Below are positions 8,544-17,767 of a stretch of 51,901 nucleotides of DNA, in pieces. Under the pieces are notes generated by a model. That model had not been told where the DNA came from and did not search any database. It was given only the letters and a program-made list of their open reading frames with translations. The translations under genes were made by a program, and so were the position numbers. Position 1 is the first letter of the stretch. Each line of letters starts with the position of its first letter. The stretch covers positions 1 to 51,901 of the forward strand of contig CALGAM010000009.1 of NCBI GenBank assembly GCA_937951935.1. The letters are read 5' to 3'. Source of the DNA: an uncultured Micromonospora sp. Its GTDB lineage: Bacteria; Actinomycetota; Actinomycetes; Mycobacteriales; Micromonosporaceae.

Positions 8544-9559
8544 TGGCCGCGCTCTCCGACCAGCTCCTGGTGGTCGCGATCCTGGGCTACCTGTTGGCGA
8601 TGATCATCCACGCCGCCGAGTACGCGTTCGGCAACCGGGGCCTGGTCGGTCGGGTGGCGACCCGGCCGGAGCGTGAGCTGGCGCTGGTCGGGGCCGGGGC
8701 GGCCGCCGGGGCGACACCCGACGCGGCCGGGCCGGGTGCCGAGCCACCGGCCGGCGGCGGGGTCGACGGTGCGCCGCCGGCCCGCCGGCCGGCGGCGTCG
8801 AAGACCGCGCTGGTCGGGCGGGTGGCCGTCGCGCTCACCGTGATCGCGGCCGCGGTCCACCTCGCCGTCCTGGTCACCCGCGGGATCGCCGCCGAGCGGA
8901 TGCCGTGGGGCAACATGTACGAGTACGTGCTGACGGCGACCTTCATCGGCAGCGTCGTCTGGCTCGGCCTGCTCCACCGGCGTCCGTCGATCCGGCACCT
9001 GGGGCTCTTCGTCACCCTCACCATGGTGATCCTGCTCGCCGTCGCGGGGCTGGTGCTCTACGTGCCGATCGTGCCGCTGATGCCCGCGCTCAACTCGTAC
9101 TGGTTCATCGTCCACGTCTCGGCGGCGGCGCTGGCCTCGGGACTGCTGCAGCTCGGCGCCGTACCGGCGGTGATGTACCTGATTCGCCACGGGTACGACC
9201 AGGGCAAACGGAGCTTCCCGTACACCCTGGGCGCCCGGGTGCCGGCCGCCGACACCCTGGAGCGGCTGACCTTCCGGCTGCACGCCTTCGCGTTCCCGAT
9301 CTGGACCTTCGCGGTGATGGCCGGGGCGGTCTGGGCGGAGGCGGCCTGGGGCCGGTACTGGGGCTGGGACCCGAAGGAGACCTGGGCGTTCGTCTCCTGG
9401 GTGGTGTACGCCGGCTACCTGCACGCCCGGGCCACGCCCAGCGTCCGGCGGCCGGTGACGATCTGGATCGCCCTCGTCGGCTGCCTGACCATGCAGATGA
9501 ACCTGTACGGGGTGAACATCTTCTTCGAGGGCTTGCACTCGTACGCCGGCCTCGACTGA
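8543..9559 (+). CDS. ccsB: Cytochrome c biogenesis protein CcsB (CcsA family)
   Basis: 338 aa with about eight membrane helices. The tryptophan-rich WWD-type haem-binding motif is seen in WGRYWGWDPKETWAFVSW (about residues 270-290), and conserved histidines lie near the amino terminus (IIHAAEYAF) and after the motif (YLHARAT). CcsB is the haem-handling partner of ResB. A low-complexity Ala/Gly/Pro stretch (about residues 45-90) interrupts the amino-terminal region. It is the last gene of the hemL-ccsB unit; a 64-bp gap with a fresh promoter follows. Confidence 0.94.
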   Translation: MAALSDQLLVVAILGYLLAMIIHAAEYAFGNRGLVGRVATRPERELALVGAGAAAGATPDAAGPGAEPPAGGGVDGAPPARRPAASKTALVGRVAVALTVIAAAVHLAVLVTRGIAAERMPWGNMYEYVLTATFIGSVVWLGLLHRRPSIRHLGLFVTLTMVILLAVAGLVLYVPIVPLMPALNSYWFIVHVSAAALASGLLQLGAVPAVMYLIRHGYDQGKRSFPYTLGARVPAADTLERLTFRLHAFAFPIWTFAVMAGAVWAEAAWGRYWGWDPKETWAFVSWVVYAGYLHARATPSVRRPVTIWIALVGCLTMQMNLYGVNIFFEGLHSYAGLD

Positions 9560-9610
9560 GCCCGGTCACCCGGCGGGGACCCGGAGCCGGCAGCCGGTCG
9601 GGGGATGCGC

Positions 9611-9616
9611 CAGACT
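9611..9616 (+). promoter_or_regulatory. -10 element of a probable leaderless promoter (UbiD-type gene)
   Basis: CAGACT ends 7 bp before the ATG at 9624. This spacing puts the transcription start at or next to the start codon, and there is no Shine-Dalgarno-like sequence in the 7 bp between them. No convincing -35 box. Confidence 0.45.
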
Positions 9617-9623
9617 AGCGGCC

Positions 9624-11087
9624 ATGGCTGTTCGTGGCTTCCCGTACGACGATCTCCGGGCGTTCCTCGACGCACTGGAGGGCGCGGGTGAACTGCGCCG
9701 GGTGTCGGTGCCGGTGGACCCGACCCTGGAGATCACCGAGGTGGTGACCCGGACGGTCCGGGCGAACGGTCCCGCGCTGCTGTTCGAGCGCCCCACCCGG
9801 GGTGAGATGCCGGTGGCGATCAACCTGTTCGGCACCGAACGCCGGATGGCGATGGCGCTCGGGGTCGAGTCGCTGACCGAGATCGCCGACCGGATCTCCG
9901 AGCTGGTCAAGCCCGAACTGCCGGTGGGCTGGTCCGGCATCCGCGAGGGTCTGGGCAAGCTGATGCAGCTCAAGTCCCTGCCGCCGAAGAAGGTCAGGAC
10001 GGCGCCCTGCCAGGAGGTGGTCTACCGGGGGGCGGACGTCGACCTCAACCGGCTGCCCGGTCTGAAGGTGTGGCCGGGGGACGGCGGCATCTTCCACAAC
10101 TACGGGCTCACCCACACCAAGCACCCCGAGACCGGCAAACGCAACCTCGGGCTCTACCGGCTCCAACAGCACTCCCACAACACCCTGGGGATGCACTGGC
10201 AGATCCACAAGGACTCCACCGCCCACCACGCGGTGGCGGAGCGGCTCGGCCGGCGGCTGCCGGTGGCGATCGCCATCGGCTGCGACCCGGTGGTCAGCTA
10301 CGTCGCGAGCGCCCCGCTCCCCGCCGACATCGACGAGTACCTGTTCGCCGGCTTCCTGCGCGGCGAGCGGGTGGAGATGGTCGACTGTCTCAGCGTGCCG
10401 CTCCAGGTGCCCGCGACCGCCCAGATCGTGCTGGAGGGCTACCTGGAGCCGGGGGAGCGGCTGCCGGAGGGGCCGTTCGGCGACCACACGGGCTTCTACA
10501 CCCCGGTCGAGCCGTTCCCCGTGCTGCACGTCGAGGTGATGACCATGCAGCGCGACCCGATCTACCACTCGATCGTCACGTCGAAGCCTCCGCAGGAGGA
10601 CCACGGCCCCGGCACGGCCACGGAGCACATCTTCCGGCCCCTGCTCAAGCTGCTGATTCCGGACATCGTCGACTACCACATGCCGCCGGCCGGCGTGTTC
10701 CACAACTGCCTGATCGTCTCGATCCGCAAGCGCTACCCGAAGCACGCCCAGAAGGTGATGAACGCGATCTGGGGCGCGCACCTGATGTCGTTGACGAAGC
10801 TGATCGTGGTGGTCGACGAGGACTGCGACGTGCGCGACTACGCCGAGGTCGCCTGGCGGGCCTTCGGCAACGTCGACTACTCTCGCGACCTGCTGCTCAC
10901 CGAGGGGCCCGTGGACCACCTGGACCACGCGTCGTACCAGCAGTTCTGGGGTGGCAAGGCCGGGATCGACGCCACCCGCAAGCTCCCCACCGAGGGCTAC
11001 ACCCGCGGCTGGCCGGAGGAGACGACCATGTTGCCCGAGATCCGGGCCCTGGTCGACAAGCGTTGGAAGGAGTACGGCATCTCATGA
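9624..11087 (+). CDS. mqnL: UbiD-family menaquinone biosynthesis decarboxylase
   Basis: 487 aa, full UbiD length. Family features include FPYDDLRAFLDALEGAGEL at the start, the prFMN/metal region NLGLYRLQQHSHNTLGMHWQ, and EGPFGDHTGFYTPVEPFPV with the catalytic-region acidic residues. UbiD enzymes use prenylated FMN. In the futalosine route this member removes the carboxylate of the prenylated dihydroxynaphthoate intermediate. The overlapping prenyltransferase gene, a UbiX-type flavin prenyltransferase close by, and mqnA/mqnC in the window support the menaquinone role over UbiD acting on other aromatic acids. Confidence 0.9.
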   Translation: MAVRGFPYDDLRAFLDALEGAGELRRVSVPVDPTLEITEVVTRTVRANGPALLFERPTRGEMPVAINLFGTERRMAMALGVESLTEIADRISELVKPELPVGWSGIREGLGKLMQLKSLPPKKVRTAPCQEVVYRGADVDLNRLPGLKVWPGDGGIFHNYGLTHTKHPETGKRNLGLYRLQQHSHNTLGMHWQIHKDSTAHHAVAERLGRRLPVAIAIGCDPVVSYVASAPLPADIDEYLFAGFLRGERVEMVDCLSVPLQVPATAQIVLEGYLEPGERLPEGPFGDHTGFYTPVEPFPVLHVEVMTMQRDPIYHSIVTSKPPQEDHGPGTATEHIFRPLLKLLIPDIVDYHMPPAGVFHNCLIVSIRKRYPKHAQKVMNAIWGAHLMSLTKLIVVVDEDCDVRDYAEVAWRAFGNVDYSRDLLLTEGPVDHLDHASYQQFWGGKAGIDATRKLPTEGYTRGWPEETTMLPEIRALVDKRWKEYGIS

Positions 11088-11986
11088 CCGCGGTGGCGGA
11101 GTCGCCGGGACGGGTCAGGTCCTTCCTGCGGTTGGTGAAGATCGAACACTCGGTCTTCGCGCTGCCGTTCGCCTACCTGTCGGCGCTGACCGCGATGGCC
11201 CTGCACGGCGGGCGGATCCGCTGGGCCGACCTGGTGCTGGTCACGGTCGCGATGGTCGGCGCGCGTACCTTCGCCATGGCGGCGAACCGGATCATCGACC
11301 GGCACATCGACGCGCGGAACCCGCGTACCGCCGGTCGAGAGCTGGTCACCGGGGCGGTGAGCGTCCGGACGGCCTGGACCGGCGCGATCGTCGCCCTGCT
11401 GGCCTTCCTCGCCGCCGCCGCCGCGCTCAACCCGCTCTGCCTGGTCCTCGCCCCGCTCGCCGCGGTCCCGCTGGTGGTCTACCCGTACGGCAAGCGGTTC
11501 ACCGACTGGCCGCACGCGATCCTGGCGCTGGCCCAGGCGGTCGGCCCGGTCGGGGCCTGGCTCGCGGTGACCGGAACCTTCGACGGGGCCGGTCCGGCGT
11601 GGCTGCTCGGCGCGGCGGTCGGGCTCTGGATCGGCGGCTTCGACCTGATCTACGCCTGCCAGGACGCCGAGGTGGACCGGCGGATCGGGGTACGCAGCGT
11701 CCCCGCCCGGTACGGGCTGCGGTTCGCCCTGAACGTGTCGACCCTGGCCCACGTCGTCGTCTTCGCGCTGTTCATCTGGTTCGGCGTGCTGGTCGGCCTG
11801 GGTTGGCTCTGGTGGGTGGGGTTGGCGCTGACCGCGCTCGCGTTCGGGTACCAGCACGTGGTGGTGACCCCGACCGACCTGTCCCGGGTCAACCGGGCGT
11901 TCTTCACCGCCAACGGGTTCGTCGGGATCGTGCTCTTCGTCTTCGCCCTGCTCGACCTGCTGGTCCGGTTCCGCCTGGGCGTCTGA
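11084..11986 (+). CDS. mqnP: UbiA-type menaquinone biosynthesis prenyltransferase
   Basis: 300 aa from ATG 11084, overlapping the UbiD stop by 4 bp (ATGA). About eight membrane helices. The two Asp-rich prenyl-diphosphate/Mg2+ sites are seen in AANRIIDRHIDARNPRT and YACQDAEVDRRIGV. It would prenylate the naphthoate head group in the membrane before or with decarboxylation. VKIEHSVFALPFAYL at the start matches the UbiA/MqnP subgroup. The assignment to the futalosine pathway comes from the coupled UbiD gene. Confidence 0.92.
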   Translation: MTAVAESPGRVRSFLRLVKIEHSVFALPFAYLSALTAMALHGGRIRWADLVLVTVAMVGARTFAMAANRIIDRHIDARNPRTAGRELVTGAVSVRTAWTGAIVALLAFLAAAAALNPLCLVLAPLAAVPLVVYPYGKRFTDWPHAILALAQAVGPVGAWLAVTGTFDGAGPAWLLGAAVGLWIGGFDLIYACQDAEVDRRIGVRSVPARYGLRFALNVSTLAHVVVFALFIWFGVLVGLGWLWWVGLALTALAFGYQHVVVTPTDLSRVNRAFFTANGFVGIVLFVFALLDLLVRFRLGV

Positions 11987-12126
11987 CGGTCCGGTGCGCC
12001 GGTACGGCCGGGCGGTGCCGGCCGGCCCGGGGAGGCCGCGCCGGCCGTCGCCGGCGGCGGGGTCGGGTGTCCCCGGGTGTTCCGGCCGTACCCGGGGTCG
12101 GTTGGTGGGCCGGCGGGCGGCTGGGG

Positions 12127-12132
12127 CAGGCT
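12127..12132 (+). promoter_or_regulatory. -10-like element before ubiX
   Basis: CAGGCT lies 7 bp before the ATG at 12140. The 7 bp between (GGAGGGT) also resemble a ribosome binding site, so this start may be leaderless, or led from the upstream operon with an SD. Confidence 0.35.
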
Positions 12133-12139
12133 GGAGGGT

Positions 12140-12769
12140 ATGCGACGGCCATGGGTGATCGGGGTGTCGGGGGCGTCGGGTACGCCGTACTCGGCGGCGG
12201 TGCTGGGCGCGCTCCTGGACGCCGGCGAGGCCGTGGACCTCGTCGTCTCCCGGGCGGCCCGGCTGACGATCCTCGACGAGACCGGCCGGCCGTTCCGGGA
12301 CGCGCACTGGAAGGACGACCTGGCCGCCTGGCTCGGTCGTGACCTCGCCGACGCCGACGTGACGTACTGGCCGGCGGGGGACCTGGCGGCCGGGCCGAGC
12401 AGCGGGTCGTACCCGACGAAGGGGATGGTCGTGGTACCGGCGAGTACGGCGGCGTGCGCCGGGATGGCGCTCGGCCTCTCCAAGGACCTGCTGCAACGGG
12501 CTGCCGAGGTGAACCTCAAGGAGCGACGGACGGTGGTGGTGGTGCCGAGGGAGACCCCGGTCACCCGGAGCCACCTGGAGCACCTCATCGCGCTGCACGA
12601 CGCCGGAGCGGTGGTCCTGCCGGCCAGCCCCGGCTTCTACGGCGCGGGCGCCTCCGCCTCGGCCGCCCAGCTCGTCGACTTCGTCGCCGGGAAGATCCTG
12701 GACGCGCTGGGCGTGCCGCACACACTGTTCCGGCGCTGGTCGGGGGAACTGAACGCCGACCGGAGCTGA
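12140..12769 (+). CDS. ubiX: UbiX-type flavin prenyltransferase
   Basis: 209 aa from ATG 12140. Signature motifs are GVSGASGTPYSAAVLGALL (FMN binding), PASTAACAGMALGLSKDLL and VVVPRETPVTRSHLEHL, and PASPGFYG close to the end. UbiX joins dimethylallyl phosphate to FMN to make prFMN, the cofactor of the UbiD-type decarboxylase encoded just upstream. The gap of 153 bp after the prenyltransferase gene suggests a separate promoter or a loose operon. In futalosine-pathway naming this would be MqnM. Confidence 0.93.
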   Translation: MRRPWVIGVSGASGTPYSAAVLGALLDAGEAVDLVVSRAARLTILDETGRPFRDAHWKDDLAAWLGRDLADADVTYWPAGDLAAGPSSGSYPTKGMVVVPASTAACAGMALGLSKDLLQRAAEVNLKERRTVVVVPRETPVTRSHLEHLIALHDAGAVVLPASPGFYGAGASASAAQLVDFVAGKILDALGVPHTLFRRWSGELNADRS

Positions 12770-12936
12770 GCTCCCGCGTCCCGGACCCCGTCGGCGGGGG
12801 TGGCGGTCTCGGCGCCCGTGCGCCGGATTCCGTTCGGCGTTCCGCGCCGGATCCCAACTGCCGGCCACCATCTCCCGGCCCCCGGGCCGGCGTTCCGCCG
12901 CCGCGGCGACGGCACGCGTCCGGGTTCCGGACCGGG

Positions 12937-13221
12937 TCAGGGTGCTCCCGGGGTGCCGGCCTCGGACGGACCCGGGCCGCCCGGGGTGGCGGGTCCGGCG
13001 CCGCCGCGAGGCCGGTCCGCGGCGTCCTGGTCCGCCTCGTCGAGCATGCCCTCGCCCTCCAACAGTGCGCGCACCTCCGACTCGCGGAAGCGGCGGTGCC
13101 CGCCGGGTGTCCGGATGCTGCCGATACGTCCGGCCGCGGCCCAGCGTGTGACAGTCTTGGGATCGACGCGGAAGAGTGCTGCCACCTCGCCCGGCGTCAG
13201 CAGACGATCTCCTGTGTCCAC
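12937..13221 (-). CDS. bldC: BldC-family MerR-like DNA-binding protein
   Basis: 94 aa from GTG 13221, preceded by GGAGGGGG at SD distance; a longer reading to 13314 adds an unlikely Arg-rich leader. The core LLTPGEVAALFRVDPKTV, TRWAAAGRIGSIRTPGGHRR and FRESEVRALL is almost the complete sequence of BldC, the small winged-helix protein that binds DNA cooperatively at direct repeats and controls the onset of development in streptomycetes. The Pro/Gly-rich carboxy-terminal tail of ~30 residues is lineage-specific. It is convergent with ubiX and divergent from the Lrp gene. Confidence 0.92.
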   Translation of the reverse strand: MDTGDRLLTPGEVAALFRVDPKTVTRWAAAGRIGSIRTPGGHRRFRESEVRALLEGEGMLDEADQDAADRPRGGAGPATPGGPGPSEAGTPGAP

Positions 13222-13454
13222 AGCCCCCTCCTCGCGTCTACGAAGCCCCCGGACTGGTAGGACCGTCCCCGTAACAGATGCTTGCCAGAGCCTTCGTTTA
13301 GGGACGTACGGCAATTACAACACCGCCAGAGTGCCGTGTCCGGCAAACGCGAAAACGTACTGTCTGTGTGGTTAACCGGCGCGACCTGCGGCATTCACGC
13401 GCCTTTGTCGGCAACAATGTCGCCGCCACCTGCCGCACCCCCGCCGGGCCCGGC

Positions 13455-13460
13455 TAGGGT
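13455..13460 (+). promoter_or_regulatory. -10-like element of a probable leaderless promoter (Lrp gene)
   Basis: TAGGGT lies 8 bp before the GTG at 13469 with no SD between. It supports GTG 13469 as the true start. No good -35 box. Confidence 0.4.
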
Positions 13461-13468
13461 CTCACCTC

Positions 13469-13936
13469 GTGGACTCCATCGACCTGACGCTGGTGGGGCT
13501 GTTGCGGAACAACGCCCGGCTCTCCTACGCCGAGTTGGCCCGGCAGGTGGGCCTGTCCGCGCCGGCGGTGCACGAGCGGGTGGGCAAGCTCGAGGCCAGC
13601 GGCGTCATCCGTGGGTATCGTGCCGACGTGGCGCCGGAGGCGATCGGGCTCGGCGTGACGGCGCTGATCGGAATCGTGCAGGACTCCGGAGGCGACACAG
13701 ACGACGTACTGGCGGCGATTCGGGACATGCCGGAAATCGAGTCCTGCTACTTCATGGCCGGCGTCGAGTCCTTCCTGCTGAAGGCACGGGTGGGCACAAT
13801 TGCCGAGCTCGAACAACTGATCCTGCGCCTGAACCGGACCGCCGGGATCGCCTCGACCCGCACCGCGGTGGCGCTGTCGACGAAGTGGGAGAACCGACCA
13901 CAGCCGGTGACGCCCCGTCGGCCCGCCACCTCCTGA
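13469..13936 (+). CDS. Lrp/AsnC-family transcriptional regulator
   Basis: 155 aa. Amino-terminal winged helix (DLTLVGLLRNNARLSYAELA, APAVHERVGKLEASGVI), then a RAM/ligand domain (about residues 70-145) that forms oligomers and binds amino acids. The carboxy-terminal STRTAVALSTKWENR is typical of the family. The gene sits 83 bp upstream of, and co-directional with, a cysteine desulfhydrase gene. Lrp-type regulators next to cysteine desulfhydrases commonly sense cysteine, so that is the likely ligand (inference). Confidence 0.92.
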   Translation: MDSIDLTLVGLLRNNARLSYAELARQVGLSAPAVHERVGKLEASGVIRGYRADVAPEAIGLGVTALIGIVQDSGGDTDDVLAAIRDMPEIESCYFMAGVESFLLKARVGTIAELEQLILRLNRTAGIASTRTAVALSTKWENRPQPVTPRRPATS

Positions 13937-14006
13937 ACGTCGCCGTCCCGGCCCCTTCCGGCCGGCCGCCCCGGTTCCGGCCGGAAGTCCCGCCCGGGCA
14001 GCTTGC

Positions 14007-14012
14007 TACGTT
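14007..14012 (+). promoter_or_regulatory. -10-like element before the Cds1-like gene
   Basis: TACGTT is followed by 7 bp and then the GTG at 14020. It supports that start and suggests a leaderless transcript independent of the Lrp gene. Confidence 0.4.
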
Positions 14013-14019
14013 GCAGGGC

Positions 14020-15111
14020 GTGGAGCAGCTGGACCGGTTCGACGACACGGAACGGGCGTGGGTGACCGCGGCGGTCGCGGCGGTGGAGGCCGACGCGAAC
14101 CGGTCCGCCGACACACACCTGCTCACCTTCCCACTACCGCGGGAGTGGGGCATCGACCTGTACCTCAAGGACGAGTCGGTGCACCCGACCGGGTCCCTCA
14201 AACACCGACTGGCCCGGTCGCTGTTCCTCTACGGGCTCTGCAACGGCTGGATCGGTCCGCGAACCACCATTGTGGAGGCGTCGTCGGGCTCGACGGCGGT
14301 CTCCGAGGCGTACTTCGCCCGAATGCTCGGTCTGCCGTTCATCGCGGTGATGCCCGCCGCCACCTCGCCCGAGAAGGTCGCGCTCATCGAGTTCCAGGGT
14401 GGACGGTGCCACCTCGTCGACGATCCGGCCGCCGTCGTCGTCGAGGCGCGCTGGCTGGCCGAGGATCTGGGCGGGCACTTCATGGACCAGTTCACCTACG
14501 CCGAACGCGCGACCGACTGGCGGGGCAACAACAACATCGCCGAGTCGATCTACGCGCAGATGGCGCTGGAGCGACACCCCGTACCCGAATGGATCGTGGT
14601 CGGAGCCGGCACCGGCGGCACCAGCGCGACCATCGGCCGGTACATCCGCTATCGCCGGCTCGCCACCAAACTCTGTGTGGTCGACCCCGACCACTCGGCC
14701 TACTATCCGGCGTGGACGTCGGGTGACTGGTCGGTCACCGCCGACGGTGCCTCCTGCATCGAGGGCATCGGCCGGCCCCGGGTGGAGGCGTCGTTCCAGC
14801 CGACCGTGGTCGACAGGATGATCCAGGTCCCGGACGCGGCGTCGCTGGCGGCCATGCGAGCCGCCAGCGAGCTGCTCGGCCGTCGGGTCGGTGGCTCCAC
14901 CGGTACCAACCTGTGGGGTGCGTTCGGGCTGATCGCCCAGATGCGAGCCGAGGGCCGGACCGGCTCCGTGGTCACGCTGCTCTGCGACGGCGGCGAGCGG
15001 TACACCGACACCTACTACGCGGACGCGTGGGTCGCCGAGCGGGGTCTGGACCTCGCGCCGTACCTCGACACGATCCGGCGTTTCCTCGCCACCGGCGCCT
15101 GGCCCGCCTGA
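14020..15111 (+). CDS. cds1: Cds1-like L-cysteine desulfhydrase (PLP, cysteine synthase family)
   Basis: 363 aa from GTG 14020; the frame stays open far upstream but without family similarity. Fold-type II PLP enzyme: PLP-binding Lys in HPTGSLKHRLARSLF, substrate loop in EASSGSTAVSEAYF, phosphate-binding Gly loop in GAGTGGTSATIGRYIRYRR. The sequence closely follows what I remember of mycobacterial Cds1, which breaks cysteine into pyruvate, ammonia and H2S, rather than CysK/CysM. With the Lrp-type regulator upstream it probably forms a cysteine-responsive detoxification module. Cysteine synthase activity cannot be excluded from sequence. Confidence 0.85.
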   Translation: MEQLDRFDDTERAWVTAAVAAVEADANRSADTHLLTFPLPREWGIDLYLKDESVHPTGSLKHRLARSLFLYGLCNGWIGPRTTIVEASSGSTAVSEAYFARMLGLPFIAVMPAATSPEKVALIEFQGGRCHLVDDPAAVVVEARWLAEDLGGHFMDQFTYAERATDWRGNNNIAESIYAQMALERHPVPEWIVVGAGTGGTSATIGRYIRYRRLATKLCVVDPDHSAYYPAWTSGDWSVTADGASCIEGIGRPRVEASFQPTVVDRMIQVPDAASLAAMRAASELLGRRVGGSTGTNLWGAFGLIAQMRAEGRTGSVVTLLCDGGERYTDTYYADAWVAERGLDLAPYLDTIRRFLATGAWPA

Positions 15112-15204
15112 TGCCGCCACCGGCCGCCGGACCGTGGCCGGTGCGGCCGGCCGGCGGTGGGGCCCGCCGCGGTCGCGGTCCTCGGCGCCGGTCGGGCGCA
15201 CCGG

Positions 15205-15819
15205 TCAGTCCGGGCGCCGGGCGAGCCCCGGGTAGTGCAGCACGAACCCCTCCGGATCGAGGGCGATGTCGGCCGTGTGGTTCGCGCTGGCGAAGCGGAC
15301 GACGTGCCGCTCCAGGACGGTGTACGTCTGCTCGACCGGTATCACGCACAGGCCCGGTACCAGCACCCAGGCCACGGTGACGGTGCGGCTGGTCCCCGGT
15401 GGCGCGGTGGCGAGGCCCAGCCGCCGTACCGGCAGGGTGTTGAACAGCGCGGACCCGCCCAGGTCGACGTCGAGCGCCGCGGCGAGCCGGTGCGGGTCCT
15501 CCGTACCGGGCAGCCCGGCGGGCGCGTGTCCCGCCTCGGCCAGCACCGCGTCCAGGTTCCCCTGCTCCGTCGTGCGGGCCTGCCAGCGGCCGTCCGCCCG
15601 GGTCAGCGTGAGCGTGCGCAGCCAGCCCGCTCCCTCACAGCCGACGTCGAGCCGCTCGGTCGCCCAGTCCGGGCCGGTCCGTACCTCGTACCGGCAGGTG
15701 AAGGGGATGGGGTCGAGCGCGAGAACGGTACCCCGGGCGGTGAGGCCACGGCGATCGTCGACGATCGCGTGGTCGGCGCCCGGCACGTCGGTGCGGACCC
15801 AGTACAACGACCTCGGCAT
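15205..15819 (-). CDS. Putative glycolipid-binding protein (DUF1089)
   Basis: 204 aa from ATG 15819, with GAAGG upstream at a sensible distance; GTG 15828 is also in frame but sits directly on that SD. The order of features matches the DUF1089 family: an amino-terminal LYWVRTDVPG, the TCRYEVRTGPDW strand, then DVDLGGSALFNTLPVRRL and VAWVLVPGLCVIPVEQTY. The family has a beta-barrel/FomD-like fold and a proposed glycolipid ligand; no enzyme activity is known to me. It begins 20 bp after the helicase stop, so it may be cotranscribed with it. Confidence 0.8.
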   Translation of the reverse strand: MPRSLYWVRTDVPGADHAIVDDRRGLTARGTVLALDPIPFTCRYEVRTGPDWATERLDVGCEGAGWLRTLTLTRADGRWQARTTEQGNLDAVLAEAGHAPAGLPGTEDPHRLAAALDVDLGGSALFNTLPVRRLGLATAPPGTSRTVTVAWVLVPGLCVIPVEQTYTVLERHVVRFASANHTADIALDPEGFVLHYPGLARRPD

Positions 15820-15839
15820 CGGTGGCACGCCTTCGCACG

Positions 15840-17501
15840 TTACCGCCCGTGCCGGGCCGGGGTGGACGATGTCGTGGAAGCAGTCGGTGCGACGGTCCGC
15901 CGCTCACCGTGGGGGCGGTCACCGTGGGGACGGCCCCCGTGGCGTCGGCCGCCGCCGTGCCGGTGGTCTGGCTGGCGGTCCGCACCCCGGTGCTGCACAC
16001 CGTACGGGCGGTCGGCGCCGACGCGACGGTCGCCCGCCTGGCGGTTCCCGTGGTGCGGCCGGTCGCGGTACCCCCGGCCGCCGCCGGCGCGAGGGCCGGC
16101 GGCACGGCGGGTGCCGGCACGGCGTGCCGCCGGCGGCTCGTCGACCACCGGTACGCCGCTGGGCTGCCGGGCCCCGGTCACCTCGGCCAGAACCGGATCG
16201 CCGGGGCGCACCCGGGCCTGCGCCGGTTCCACCCCGGCCCGCTGCAGCAGTGCGAGCGTGGACCGGTGCTGTTTCGGCAGGACCAGCGTGGCCACCGCCC
16301 CGGACTCGCCGGCCCGGGCGGTACGACCCGCGCGGTGCAGGTAGTCCTTCGGGTCCCTCGGCGGGTCGACGTGTACCACCAGCGAGACACCGTCGACGTG
16401 GATGCCGCGGGCGGCCACGTCGGTGGCGACCAGGACGTTCGTCCGGCCCTCGCGGAACTCGGCCAGGGTGCGGGTCCGCGCCCGCTGGGACTTGCCCCCG
16501 TGCAGCGCGCCGGCCCGGACCCCGACCTGGGCGAGTTGGGCGACCAGCCGGTCCACACCCATCTGGGTGCGGGCGAACATCATCGTGCGGCCCCGCCGGG
16601 CCGCGATCGACGCCGTCACCGCGAACTTGTCCCGGGGCGGGATCAGCAGCACGTAGTGGTCCATCGTGGACACGGCGGCCGTCGGCGGTGCGGTCGAGTG
16701 GGTGACCGGGTCGGACATGAACCGCCGGACGAGCGCGTCCACGTCGTCGTCCAGGGTGGCGGAGAACAGCAGCCGCTGCGCGCTCGTCGGCGTCCTGGCG
16801 AGCAGTTCCGTGACGTCGGGCAGGAAGCCCATGTCGGCCATCTGGTCGGCCTCGTCGAGGACGGTGATCTCGACGTCGTCCAGGACACACGCGCCCCGGT
16901 CGATCAGGTCGGCCAGGCGCCCCGGGGTGGCCACCACGACGTCCACGCCACGGCGCAGCGCGTCGATCTGCCGGTCGTACGGCACGCCGCCCACGGTGGC
17001 CGTGAGGAAGACCCCCACCGCCCGGCCGAGCGGCATCAGCGCGTCGGAGACCTGCATGGCGAGTTCCCGGGTCGGCACGAGGACCAGCGCCCGGGGGCGG
17101 TGTGGACGGGCCCTGGGGCCGGCCGCCATCCGGGTCAGGACGGGCAGCCCGAACGCGAGCGTCTTGCCGGATCCGGTCTGTCCCCGGCCCAGGACGTCAC
17201 GTCCGGCGAGCGCGTCGGGAAGGGTGGCCCGCTGGATGTCGAACGGGGTCGTGATGCCTTCCCTGGCGAGCGCGCGGACCAGCGTCCGGGGCAGGCCGAG
17301 CGCGGCGAAGTCGACCACCCCGGAGGCGGTGTCGGGTGTGCGTCCACCGGACCGGGCGGTGTCACCGCCGTCGCGGTCGGCGGGTGTGGTCGGCGGGACG
17401 TGGGCGACCCGGTCCGCCGGACGGGCCGGGGGGAAGGAATCGGATCTCCTGTCGAGAACGGACGGAAACGTGCTGGGGTCAGCAAAGCTCGTCAAGGACA
17501 A
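15840..17501 (-). CDS. DEAD-box ATP-dependent RNA helicase
   Basis: 553 aa from TTG 17501; a second in-frame TTG at 17495 has better spacing from the GAGAGG upstream. All core motifs are visible: Q motif (TPFDIQRATLPDAL), Walker A (GQTGSGKT), DEAD box (VLDEADQM), SAT (LLFSATLDDD) and HRAGRTAR. The last ~150 residues are Arg/Gly/His-rich (RRAAGPRAGGGRGYRD), an RNA-binding tail as in cold-shock and ribosome-assembly helicases. The 266-bp gap upstream holds no gene I can support and probably contains a long 5' UTR, common for this helicase class. Confidence 0.93.
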   Translation of the reverse strand: MSLTSFADPSTFPSVLDRRSDSFPPARPADRVAHVPPTTPADRDGGDTARSGGRTPDTASGVVDFAALGLPRTLVRALAREGITTPFDIQRATLPDALAGRDVLGRGQTGSGKTLAFGLPVLTRMAAGPRARPHRPRALVLVPTRELAMQVSDALMPLGRAVGVFLTATVGGVPYDRQIDALRRGVDVVVATPGRLADLIDRGACVLDDVEITVLDEADQMADMGFLPDVTELLARTPTSAQRLLFSATLDDDVDALVRRFMSDPVTHSTAPPTAAVSTMDHYVLLIPPRDKFAVTASIAARRGRTMMFARTQMGVDRLVAQLAQVGVRAGALHGGKSQRARTRTLAEFREGRTNVLVATDVAARGIHVDGVSLVVHVDPPRDPKDYLHRAGRTARAGESGAVATLVLPKQHRSTLALLQRAGVEPAQARVRPGDPVLAEVTGARQPSGVPVVDEPPAARRAGTRRAAGPRAGGGRGYRDRPHHGNRQAGDRRVGADRPYGVQHRGADRQPDHRHGGGRRHGGRPHGDRPHGERRTVAPTASTTSSTPARHGR

Positions 17502-17767
17502 CCTCTCAAGCGGGGCGCATCTGCGCGATGGCCACCGCGACGAAAGTCGCCGCCGATTCGTCCGCAGAACCGCCCATGGGCGCGTGGGCGCGCCAGATCA
17601 ACGATGCGTGCCAGTGTACGGGGCCGGCGGCGCCCCGGCCCGCCGCGGGCCCGGCACGTGGGCGGGCTCACCCGGTCGTTCGGACGCGGATCCGGCCGGC
17701 ACCGCGTACCGAAAGCCGGTCGGACACCGGGATCCGGTTGGCGCCGACCGCGCCCGACGCCACCGGG

